From: Haloactinopolyspora alba
Lineage (GTDB): Bacteria > Actinomycetota > Actinomycetes > Jiangellales > Jiangellaceae
DNA length: 64,000 nucleotides
Direction of reading: 5' to 3'
NCBI RefSeq assembly: GCF_003014555.1
Contig: NZ_PYGE01000003.1
Coordinates: 258,206 to 322,205, forward strand
The notes beneath the pieces are model-generated. The model did not search any database, was not told where the DNA came from, and saw only the letters and a list, made by a program, of their open reading frames with translations. This document shows, piece by piece, positions 57,603-64,000 of this stretch. The first letter of the stretch is position 1; each line of letters opens with the position of its first letter. Both the position numbers and the translations under genes were made by a program.

Positions 57603-58363
57603 CGGAAGTACTGCCCGCCGTTGACAGCCAGGACCTGACCGGTGACGTAACCGCTCATCGGGTCGCTGGCGAGGAAGAGCGTGGGACCGACGCACTCCTG
57701 TGCGGTCCCGGTGCGGCCGGCGGGAATCGTCGCCGCCATGGCCGCCAGCGACTCCGGCGTGGAGAACCGCTCGTGGAACGGCGTGCTGATCACGCCCGGC
57801 GAGATGGCGTTCACCCTGATGTTCACGCCGGCCAGCTCTTTGGCCAGCGCACGGGTGTAGGAGGCGACCGCGCCCTTGCTGGCGCCGTACAACGACGAGC
57901 CGGGCCCGCCGCCGTTGTCGGCCGCGATGGAACTGACGTTGACGATGACACCGCCTCCGCGCTCGCTCATCCCCGGCACGACGGCGTTGCACAGACCGAC
58001 GACGGATCCGAGGTTCAGCTCCATGACCTCGTCGTAGAAGGCGCGCTCGACCTCACCGGTGGCACGCCGGCCCACCAGGCTGCCGGCGTTGTTGACCAGG
58101 ACGTCGACGGGTCCGAGCCGGTTCTCGACGTCGGCGACGAGGTCGTCGTAGTCGCGCGGCTCGGACAGGTCGGCGGGGACGGGCACCGCCCGGCCTCCCG
58201 CGTCGACGATCCCGGCGACGACCTCGCCGGCGGCGTCCGCGTTGGTGTTGTAGTGCACGCCGACGGCAGCGCCGCAGCCGGCGAACCCCTGGGCCACGGC
58301 GGCGCCGATACCGGTGCTGGCACCGGTGACCAGCACCGTCTTTCCTTCGAACGAGATCTCCAT
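57599..58363 (-). CDS. Short-chain dehydrogenase/reductase
   Basis: A 254-residue classical SDR: cofactor loop VTGASTGIGAAVA, NNAGSLVG, catalytic SSIAADNGG...YGASKGA (Ser-Tyr-Lys) and NAISPGVISTPF. The last part, GYVTGQVLAVNGGQYF, is typical of 3-oxoacyl reductase-like enzymes. AAAGGAG lies just before the ATG at 58363. It probably oxidises a hydroxyl group of the compound brought in by the TRAP transporter. Part of the operon. Confidence 0.92.
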   Translation of the reverse strand: MEISFEGKTVLVTGASTGIGAAVAQGFAGCGAAVGVHYNTNADAAGEVVAGIVDAGGRAVPVPADLSEPRDYDDLVADVENRLGPVDVLVNNAGSLVGRRATGEVERAFYDEVMELNLGSVVGLCNAVVPGMSERGGGVIVNVSSIAADNGGGPGSSLYGASKGAVASYTRALAKELAGVNIRVNAISPGVISTPFHERFSTPESLAAMAATIPAGRTGTAQECVGPTLFLASDPMSGYVTGQVLAVNGGQYFR

Positions 58364-58383
58364 CCGGTCTCCTTTCATGCCGT

Positions 58384-59160
58384 TCACGCTCGCGTTCCCA
58401 GGAATCCCGCCACGCGGGAGCGGAACTCCGCCCCCGTCACGAGCGAGGCCACCGCGCCCGACTCGACCTGCGCCTGCGACCGGGCGTGATCGGACACGGC
58501 CGCCAGCGCCCGCTTCGCGGCGGCCAGTGCCGGCGCGCTCCGGCTCGCGAACGTCACAGCGAGCTCGGTCACCGCCGGCACGAGGCGCTCGCCCGGCACC
58601 ACGTCGTGGACCATCCCGAGCCGCGCGGCCTCCTCGGCGTCCACCAGACGCCCGGTGAGGATGAGCTCGCGGGCGCGCGCCGCGCCGACCGCTTCGGCCA
58701 GCCGCCACGTGCCGCCCCATCCCGGGATGACGCCCATGCTCACCTCGGGCAGCCCGAGCCGGGAGTGCTCGGCAGCGACGCGAACGTCGCAGGCCAGCGC
58801 CAGCTCCAGCCCGCCTCCCAGGGCGACCCCCGAGATCGCGGCGACCACGGGCACCGGCAGCCGCTGTATCCGGTCGAACACGTCGTGCCCGGTGAGGTTG
58901 GACCGGAGCACGTCCTCCGGCGGTGTCTCGGCGAGGACGCGCACGTCTGCGCCCGCGCAGAAGGCACGCTCGCCGGCTCCGCTGATCACGACGGCACGGG
59001 CGCCGGTGTCGGCGACGCCGTCCAGCGCGTCGGCCAGACCGGACAGCATCGGCGGGTCGAGCGCGTTCAGCCGCTCGCTGCGCTCGAGGGTGATCCAGCA
59101 GACGTCGTCGTCGACCCGGACGTCCACACGTCCGGCCGGCCGTTCCGGTTCCGGGGTCAT
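58384..59160 (-). CDS. Enoyl-CoA hydratase/isomerase family protein
   Basis: A 258-residue crotonase: AFCAGADVRVLAE (oxyanion loop), GVALGGGLELALACDVRVAAE and GVIPGWGGTWRLAEAVGAARA. The first catalytic Glu is present (GGLELA); the second position is less certain. The ATG overlaps the stop of dctM (ATGA). It should act on a CoA thioester made by the CoA-transferase of the same operon. Confidence 0.9.
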   Translation of the reverse strand: MTPEPERPAGRVDVRVDDDVCWITLERSERLNALDPPMLSGLADALDGVADTGARAVVISGAGERAFCAGADVRVLAETPPEDVLRSNLTGHDVFDRIQRLPVPVVAAISGVALGGGLELALACDVRVAAEHSRLGLPEVSMGVIPGWGGTWRLAEAVGAARARELILTGRLVDAEEAARLGMVHDVVPGERLVPAVTELAVTFASRSAPALAAAKRALAAVSDHARSQAQVESGAVASLVTGAEFRSRVAGFLGTRA

Positions 59161-60437
59161 TCGCCCGCCACCTCTGGCAGCCACAGCACCGTCTCCGGGA
59201 CGAGGATGGTCAGGATCAGCACGCCCACGATCACCGCGGCGAACGGCGACATCGGTTTCACCGCCCGCAGCACCGGGAGCTTGCCGATCGCCGACGACAA
59301 CAGCAGGCACAGTCCGTACGGCGGCGTGATCAGTCCGAACGCCAGCGAGATCACCGCAACGAGGGCGTACTGCACCGGGTCGACACCGGCGGCCGTGATC
59401 GCCGGAGCGAGCACCGGGACCATGATCGCCATCGCCGGGAGCGCGTCCAAGAACGTCCCCAGGACGATGAACACGACCGCGACCAGCGGAAGCAGCGCCT
59501 CGGGCGGCACGCCGGCCACCGCGTCCTGCATCAGGAACGGGATCCGGTAGAACGCCAGCAGATACGCGAACACCGACGCCGCGGCCAGCGCGAACAACGG
59601 CAGCGCCGTCAGCTGCGCGCTCTCGCGGAACACCCGGGGCAGGTCGCGCAGCCGCACCGTGCGGTACACGACCAGCCCCAGCAGCAGCGCGTAGAGCACC
59701 GCCAGCACCGACGCCTCGGTGGCGGTGACGAACCCGCCGACGATACCGCCGATGACCAGCACCGGGATGCCGAGCGCCAGCAGCGAGTCGCGCAGCGCCC
59801 GGGCCACCTTCGCCACCGACGGGCGGCTCTCCTTGGGAAAACCGTGCCGCCGCGCCTGGACGTAGGTGACGACCATCATGCCGCCGCCGATCAGAACGCC
59901 GGGGATGACGCCGGCGAGGAACATCGCCCCGATCGACGTGCTCGTCAACGAGCCCCACACGACCATCTGGATGCTCGGGGGGACGATCGTGCCGATCACG
60001 GCCGAAGCCGCGGTGATGCCGACGGCGAACTCCTTCGCGTAGCCGCGGCGCTCCATCTGCGGGATGAGCACCGAACCGAGACCGGCCACATCGGCGGTCG
60101 ACGACCCGGACACGCCGCCGAAGGCCATCGACGTGGACACGTTCACCATGCCGAGGCCACCGCGGATCGAGCCGACGACCGCCTGGGCCAGAGCCATGAG
60201 CCGGTCGGTCACCTTGGACACGTTCATGATCGCGCCCGCGAGCACGAAGAACGGCACGGCCAGCAGCACGAACGAGTCGAGCCCCGAGTACATCCGCTGC
60301 GCGAGCAGCTCCACGGTGAGCCGGTCGTTCAGCAGGAAGTACGGCAGGCACGCCAGCAGCAGCGCGAACGCGATCGGCACCCGGAACAGGCAGATCGCCA
60401 CGAAGATGACGAGCAGGGAGATGACGACGCTGAGCAC
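59157..60437 (-). CDS. dctM: TRAP transporter large permease
   Basis: A 426-residue integral membrane protein with about 12 segments and DctM landmarks: RVPIAFALLLACLPY, MNVSKVTDRLMALAQAVVGSIRGGL and FGGVSGSSTADVAGLGSVLIPQM, FGLITPPYGLCLLLSS. It moves an organic acid with Na+ once the binding protein delivers it. GTG start overlapping the TAG stop of dctQ by one base. Confidence 0.95.
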   Translation of the reverse strand: MLSVVISLLVIFVAICLFRVPIAFALLLACLPYFLLNDRLTVELLAQRMYSGLDSFVLLAVPFFVLAGAIMNVSKVTDRLMALAQAVVGSIRGGLGMVNVSTSMAFGGVSGSSTADVAGLGSVLIPQMERRGYAKEFAVGITAASAVIGTIVPPSIQMVVWGSLTSTSIGAMFLAGVIPGVLIGGGMMVVTYVQARRHGFPKESRPSVAKVARALRDSLLALGIPVLVIGGIVGGFVTATEASVLAVLYALLLGLVVYRTVRLRDLPRVFRESAQLTALPLFALAAASVFAYLLAFYRIPFLMQDAVAGVPPEALLPLVAVVFIVLGTFLDALPAMAIMVPVLAPAITAAGVDPVQYALVAVISLAFGLITPPYGLCLLLSSAIGKLPVLRAVKPMSPFAAVIVGVLILTILVPETVLWLPEVAGE

Positions 60438-60958
60438 TACTCACCACCTCCCGCCGGCACGGCGGGATGCCCGCCGCGGGTGACCGTCCCGGTGAGCGCC
60501 TTCGCGGCCAGCTCGATCGCGAAGACCACCATCAGCACCCCGGAGACCGGTATCGCGGCGTACGCCCACACCAGCCGGATGCCGGACGTGGTGGAGATCT
60601 GGTCCACCCCGTCCAGGGCGAACCTGAACCCACCGACCGTGATGACCAGGCTCATCACCAGCACGAGGGCCATGGCGACCAGTTGCACCGGCCGGGCCAG
60701 CCACGCGTCGAGGCGGGCCGGGATCAGGTCGATGACGAAGTGGTCACCACGCCGCACGGCCGCCGCAGCGCCGAGGAACACCGTCCACTCCAGGCACAGC
60801 CGCGCGATCTCCTCGGTCCACAGCGCCCGCGGGATCAGCGGCAGGTACCGGCCGAACACCTGGTAGGCGACCACCACGGTGAGCACGGCGAGCAGCACCG
60901 CGATGGCGGCGAGCAGCACCGCGTGCACCCGGTCGAGCAGGCGGGACACGGTGCTCAT
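60437..60958 (-). CDS. dctQ: TRAP transporter small permease
   Basis: A 173-residue protein with four hydrophobic segments and the DctQ motif VVAYQVFGRYL followed by WTEEIARLCLEWTVFLGAAAAVRRGDHFVID. It links the binding protein to the large permease. The ATG at 60958 overlaps the dctP stop (ATGA). Confidence 0.93.
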   Translation of the reverse strand: MSTVSRLLDRVHAVLLAAIAVLLAVLTVVVAYQVFGRYLPLIPRALWTEEIARLCLEWTVFLGAAAAVRRGDHFVIDLIPARLDAWLARPVQLVAMALVLVMSLVITVGGFRFALDGVDQISTTSGIRLVWAYAAIPVSGVLMVVFAIELAAKALTGTVTRGGHPAVPAGGGE

Positions 60959-61983
60959 GAGGTCTGCAGCTCGGCCATCTGCTCGACCGCGTCCACCATG
61001 TCCCACTGCTTCGCGTACTTCATCCATACGGGGCGCACCTTCTCGGCCATCGCCGCAGTGTCGGCTTCGGTGACGGTGGCGCCGAGCTCCTCGGTCAGCC
61101 GCTTCAGCGCCGCGTCGTCGGTCTCGCCCTCCAGCTCGCGCTCGTACGACGACGCCTCCTCGGCGGCGTCGAGCACGGCCTGACGCTGGTCGTCGGGGAG
61201 GTTGTCAAGGGTCTGACCGCTCATCATCAGCGGCCGGATGGTCACCTCGTGCTGGGTGCGCAGGATGTGCGGCGCGGGCTCGTAGAACTTCTGGCTCACG
61301 ATGTAGACCGACTCGTTCTCCGCGCCGTCCACCACGCCCTGCTGCAGCGCGTTGTAGAGCTCGTTGTACGCGACGACCGTCGGCTCCAAGCCGACGGCGC
61401 CGAACGCGTCGGTGAGCATCTCGCTCGGCTGTGTGCGGAACAGGCGTCCCTGGATGTCCTGCGGACCCGAGACGGGTTCGGTGAAGAACATGTTCCGGAT
61501 GCCGCCGCCGAAGTAGCCCACGGTCCGCACGCCGGTCTGCTCGTCGATCATCGTGGTGATCTCTTCGGCGACCGGCCCCTCGATGATCTGGTCGCGCTGT
61601 TCGCGACTGGTGACCAGGAACGGCATGGACAGCACGCTCACCTCGGGCACGAACTCCGCGATCGAGCCGGGCGCGATGACCCCGCCGTCGACCGTGCCGT
61701 CCTGCATGCCCTGGAACAGCTCCTTCTCGCTGCCGATCTCGGCGTTGGGGTGCACCTCGACCGTCACCGAGCCGTCGGTCTTCTTCTCCACCAGTTCGGC
61801 GAAGCGGTCCAGACCCTTGTCGAACGGCGTGTCGGCGGCGAGCTGGTGGCCCATCACCAGGGTGGTGCCGCCACCTCCTCCGCCGCCGCCGGACTCGGCG
61901 CCGCACGCCGTCACGCCCAGCAGGAGCACGCCGCTGACCGCTGCCGCCGTGCGCTTGCGGTTGATCGTCGTTGATCGCAACAT
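60955..61983 (-). CDS. dctP: TRAP transporter solute-binding lipoprotein
   Basis: A 342-residue DctP-family lipoprotein. The lipobox is LLGVTACG (Cys27) followed by a Gly-rich linker. The body has MGHQLAADTPFDKGLDRFAELV, the Arg-containing GRLFRTQPSEM (carboxylate-binding Arg) and VVAYNELYNALQQGVVDGAENE. It captures an organic acid outside the membrane. It follows the CoA-transferase by six bases. Confidence 0.94.
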   Translation of the reverse strand: MLRSTTINRKRTAAAVSGVLLLGVTACGAESGGGGGGGGTTLVMGHQLAADTPFDKGLDRFAELVEKKTDGSVTVEVHPNAEIGSEKELFQGMQDGTVDGGVIAPGSIAEFVPEVSVLSMPFLVTSREQRDQIIEGPVAEEITTMIDEQTGVRTVGYFGGGIRNMFFTEPVSGPQDIQGRLFRTQPSEMLTDAFGAVGLEPTVVAYNELYNALQQGVVDGAENESVYIVSQKFYEPAPHILRTQHEVTIRPLMMSGQTLDNLPDDQRQAVLDAAEEASSYERELEGETDDAALKRLTEELGATVTEADTAAMAEKVRPVWMKYAKQWDMVDAVEQMAELQTS

Positions 61984-61989
61984 GGCCGT

Positions 61990-63600
61990 TCACCTCTCGT
62001 TGTGGGTCGGCTCCACGGTGTTGACCGGTCGCCCGCCGCGGGGATCCCGCGACGGCGCCGCGCTGAATGCCGCTTCGGGCATCGGCCGCGGCGTGTCGAC
62101 GACGGGTTCGAAATCCATCCGCGCCAGCACATCGCGCTCGATGTCGGTACCCGGTGCGACCTCGACCAGCCTCAACCCGTCGCCGGTGAGTTCGAACACG
62201 GCCCGTTCGGTGACGTAGAGCACCTGCTGGCCCAGCCGCAGCGCGCGTTCCCCGCTGAACGTGACCTGCTCGACGTCGGAGACGAACTTGCGGGTCCGCC
62301 CCTCCGAACGCACCCGGATCCCGGCCGGGTCGGCCCGGACCTCGACGTCCAGTCCGCCGGCCGTGAAGGTGCCGCAGAAGACCACCCGGCGGGTGCCCTG
62401 CGTGATGTTGATGAAGCCCCCGCTGCCGGACAGCACGTCCCCGTACCGGCTGACGTTGACGTTGCCGTGCCGGTCGACCTGTGCCATGCCCAGGAACGCG
62501 ACGTCCAGGCCGCCGCCGTCGAAGAAGTCGAACTGCGAGGGCGCCTCGAGCGTCGCGGCCGCGTTGTGCACCGCGCCGAACTCGACGCCGCCGGCCGGCA
62601 CGCCCCCGACGTGCCCCTGCTCGACGGCGAAGGCGATCTCGTCGAGCAGCCCCGTCTCGGCCGCGGTGAGGGCGACCCCGTCCGGCATGCCCACGCCGAG
62701 GTTCACGACGGCGCCCGGCTCGATCTCGGCGGCGGCGCGGCGGGCCACGACCCGGCGCGGACCGGCGTCCAGCACCGGCAGCGCCCCGACGGGGACGCTG
62801 AGCTCACCGGTGAACGACGGGTCGTGCTCGCGCAGGCAGGTCTGGCGCTGCTCGGGGTCGAGGACGAGAGTGTCGACGACGACGCCCGGCACCCGGACCT
62901 GGTGCGGGTGCAGCGTGCCGCCGGAGGCGACATTTTTCACCTGCGCCACGACGGTTCCGCCGGTGGCCCGGGTCGCCTGCGCCAGCGCCAGCCCCTCCAG
63001 CAGCGCGGCCTCGTGCTCGAAGGTGAGGTTGCCGCACTCGTCGGCTGTCGTGGCGCGCAGGAGGGCCACGTCGATGCGCGGGGCCCGGTAGAACAGCGCC
63101 TCGCTGCCGGCGAGCTCGACGTGCTCGACGATGTCCTCGGTGGTGCGGGAGTTCAGCCGGCCGCCCTCGAGGCGGGGGTCCACGAACGTGCCGAGCCCGA
63201 TCGGCGTCACCAGTCCGGGCCGGCCGCCGGCCGTCTCACGCAGAAGCTGCGAGATCGCCCCCTGCGGGAGGTTGTACGCCTCGATCCGCGACTCCATCGC
63301 GAGCGCGGCCATCTCCGGGGACATGCCCCAGTGCGCGCCGACCACGCGGCGGACCAGCCGGTCGTCGGCCAGCAGCGACATCCCGCCGCCGGCACGGTCA
63401 CCGATGCCGCTGCAGTGCCACACCGTCAGCTCCCGCGGTGAACCGGTGGTTTCGAACCGGCGTGCCAGAGCTCGAAGCAGGGACGACGGCTCCTGCACCC
63501 CGCCGCCGGAGCCGCCCACGAACACGGTCGCGGCGTCGTCGATCAGCTCGACCGCCGCGTCGGCCGAGAGCACGGGTTTGACCGACCAGCTACTGAGCAC
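61990..63600 (-). CDS. Acyl-CoA:carboxylate CoA-transferase (YdiF/propionate CoA-transferase-like)
   Basis: A 536-residue fused alpha/beta CoA-transferase. The N-terminal half has FVGGSGGGVQEPSSLLRAL and IGLGTFVDPRLEGGR; the C-terminal half has VNLGVGMPDGVA and the catalytic Glu region GGVPAGGVEFG, then SGSGGFINITQGTR. It activates the imported acid by swapping CoA from another thioester. The GTG at 63600 has GGAGGG five bases upstream and overlaps the SDR stop; an ATG at 63618 is also possible. Confidence 0.9.
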   Translation of the reverse strand: MLSSWSVKPVLSADAAVELIDDAATVFVGGSGGGVQEPSSLLRALARRFETTGSPRELTVWHCSGIGDRAGGGMSLLADDRLVRRVVGAHWGMSPEMAALAMESRIEAYNLPQGAISQLLRETAGGRPGLVTPIGLGTFVDPRLEGGRLNSRTTEDIVEHVELAGSEALFYRAPRIDVALLRATTADECGNLTFEHEAALLEGLALAQATRATGGTVVAQVKNVASGGTLHPHQVRVPGVVVDTLVLDPEQRQTCLREHDPSFTGELSVPVGALPVLDAGPRRVVARRAAAEIEPGAVVNLGVGMPDGVALTAAETGLLDEIAFAVEQGHVGGVPAGGVEFGAVHNAAATLEAPSQFDFFDGGGLDVAFLGMAQVDRHGNVNVSRYGDVLSGSGGFINITQGTRRVVFCGTFTAGGLDVEVRADPAGIRVRSEGRTRKFVSDVEQVTFSGERALRLGQQVLYVTERAVFELTGDGLRLVEVAPGTDIERDVLARMDFEPVVDTPRPMPEAAFSAAPSRDPRGGRPVNTVEPTHNER

Positions 63601-64000
63601 TGAACCCTCCGTCGACATGGACGACCTCGCCGGTGACATAGCTCGACAGCGGCGAGAGCAGGAAGACGATCACGCGGGCCACCTCGACCGGCTCGGCCAC
63701 CCGGCGCATCGGAATACGTGCGCGGATCTGTTCGCCACGCTCGACGTCGTCGAGCAGTTCGCGGGTCATGGCGGTGCGGACGTAGCCGGGCGCCACCGCG
63801 TTGACGCGCACGCCGTCGGGGGCCAGTTCGACCGCGAGGCCCTTGCCCAGCTGCGCCACCGCGGCCTTGAGCGAGCCGTAGGGAACCAGCCCGGGCACCG
63901 CGACGGTGCCGGAGACGGACGCCACGTTGACGATCGCCGAGCCGGGCCGCATCCGCGACGCCGCGCTGCGGCACACGTTCAGCACGGCACGCAGGTTGGT
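63590..64000 (-). CDS. Short-chain dehydrogenase/reductase, C-terminal fragment
   Basis: 136 residues are in the window; the N-terminus lies beyond the end. Visible are NLRAVLNVC (equivalent to helix E), NVASVSGTVAVPGLVPYGSLKAAV (catalytic Ser and Tyr-x3-Lys) and the end SSYVTGEVVHVDGGFSAQ, typical of FabG-like SDRs. It is the first visible gene of the TRAP operon. Confidence 0.93.
   Translation of the reverse strand, partial: TNLRAVLNVCRSAASRMRPGSAIVNVASVSGTVAVPGLVPYGSLKAAVAQLGKGLAVELAPDGVRVNAVAPGYVRTAMTRELLDDVERGEQIRARIPMRRVAEPVEVARVIVFLLSPLSSYVTGEVVHVDGGFSAQ

Overview
This is about 64 kb of very GC-rich DNA (roughly 70%). It looks like the chromosome of an actinomycete. The signs are GTG starts, strong G/C bias at third codon positions, ATGA/GTGA-coupled operons, HisKA_3/NarL-type two-component proteins, a GatCAB amidotransferase, LPDTG wall-anchored proteins and many MFS/TetR/LuxR/SDR genes. 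There is no rRNA, tRNA, CRISPR array, complete insertion sequence or prophage, so the genus cannot be fixed. A Jiangella-like or nocardioid actinobacterium would fit.

Layout. 0-3 kb: end of a conserved protein, then a minus-strand FAD oxidoreductase, a MerR regulator and an MFS exporter. 3-7.4 kb: an M50-type membrane protease gene and the gatC-gatA-(small membrane ORF)-gatB operon. 7.7-10.3 kb: two tandem sensor kinases whose catalytic halves are identical over 596 bp. 10.3-12.5 kb: a TetR/MFS drug-efflux pair with palindromic operators. 12.5-17.4 kb: a Tat-exported phosphoesterase-LamG protein, an AbiEi/DUF559-type nuclease-fold gene between two hairpin repeats, a NarL-type response regulator (possible partner of the kinases) and an ACT protein. 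17.4-21.7 kb: recQ-like helicase and ligA. 21.8-29.7 kb: hydrolase, Bcr/CflA-type MFS, aldehyde dehydrogenase and SDR, divergent from a large LuxR (LAL) regulator. 29.8-36.7 kb: methionine-synthase-like protein, thioredoxin, secreted hydrolase, universal stress protein, TetR plus hydrolase, and an ArsR/arsenate-reductase-like pair. 36.7-41 kb: tRNA thiolation (cysteine desulfurase, mnmA) and etfBA. 41-50.4 kb: glycosyltransferase, two tandem DUF5819/HTTM pairs (HTTM is related to vitamin-K-dependent gamma-carboxylase) and two LPDTG choice-of-anchor-like surface proteins, one with 19 copies of a Glu/Asp-rich pentapeptide. 50.7-55.5 kb: acyltransferase, methyltransferase, enoyl-CoA hydratase, glgX. 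55.5-56.6 kb: a second DUF559-type gene between two copies of a different hairpin. 56.6-64 kb: a tightly coupled minus-strand catabolic operon (SDR, CoA-transferase, TRAP transporter, enoyl-CoA hydratase, SDR, 2-hydroxyacid dehydrogenase) that runs off the window.

The most interesting signals are: (i) two distantly related AbiEi/DUF559 nuclease-fold genes, each sitting between direct copies of its own hairpin, as if each were a self-contained mobile unit; (ii) the perfect duplication of a kinase module with foreign-looking codon use inside two different sensors; (iii) HTTM/gamma-carboxylase-like pairs beside a surface protein carrying a long Glu-containing repeat, which suggests an enzyme/substrate relationship. 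All functions are read from sequence and family knowledge; nothing was run against a database.
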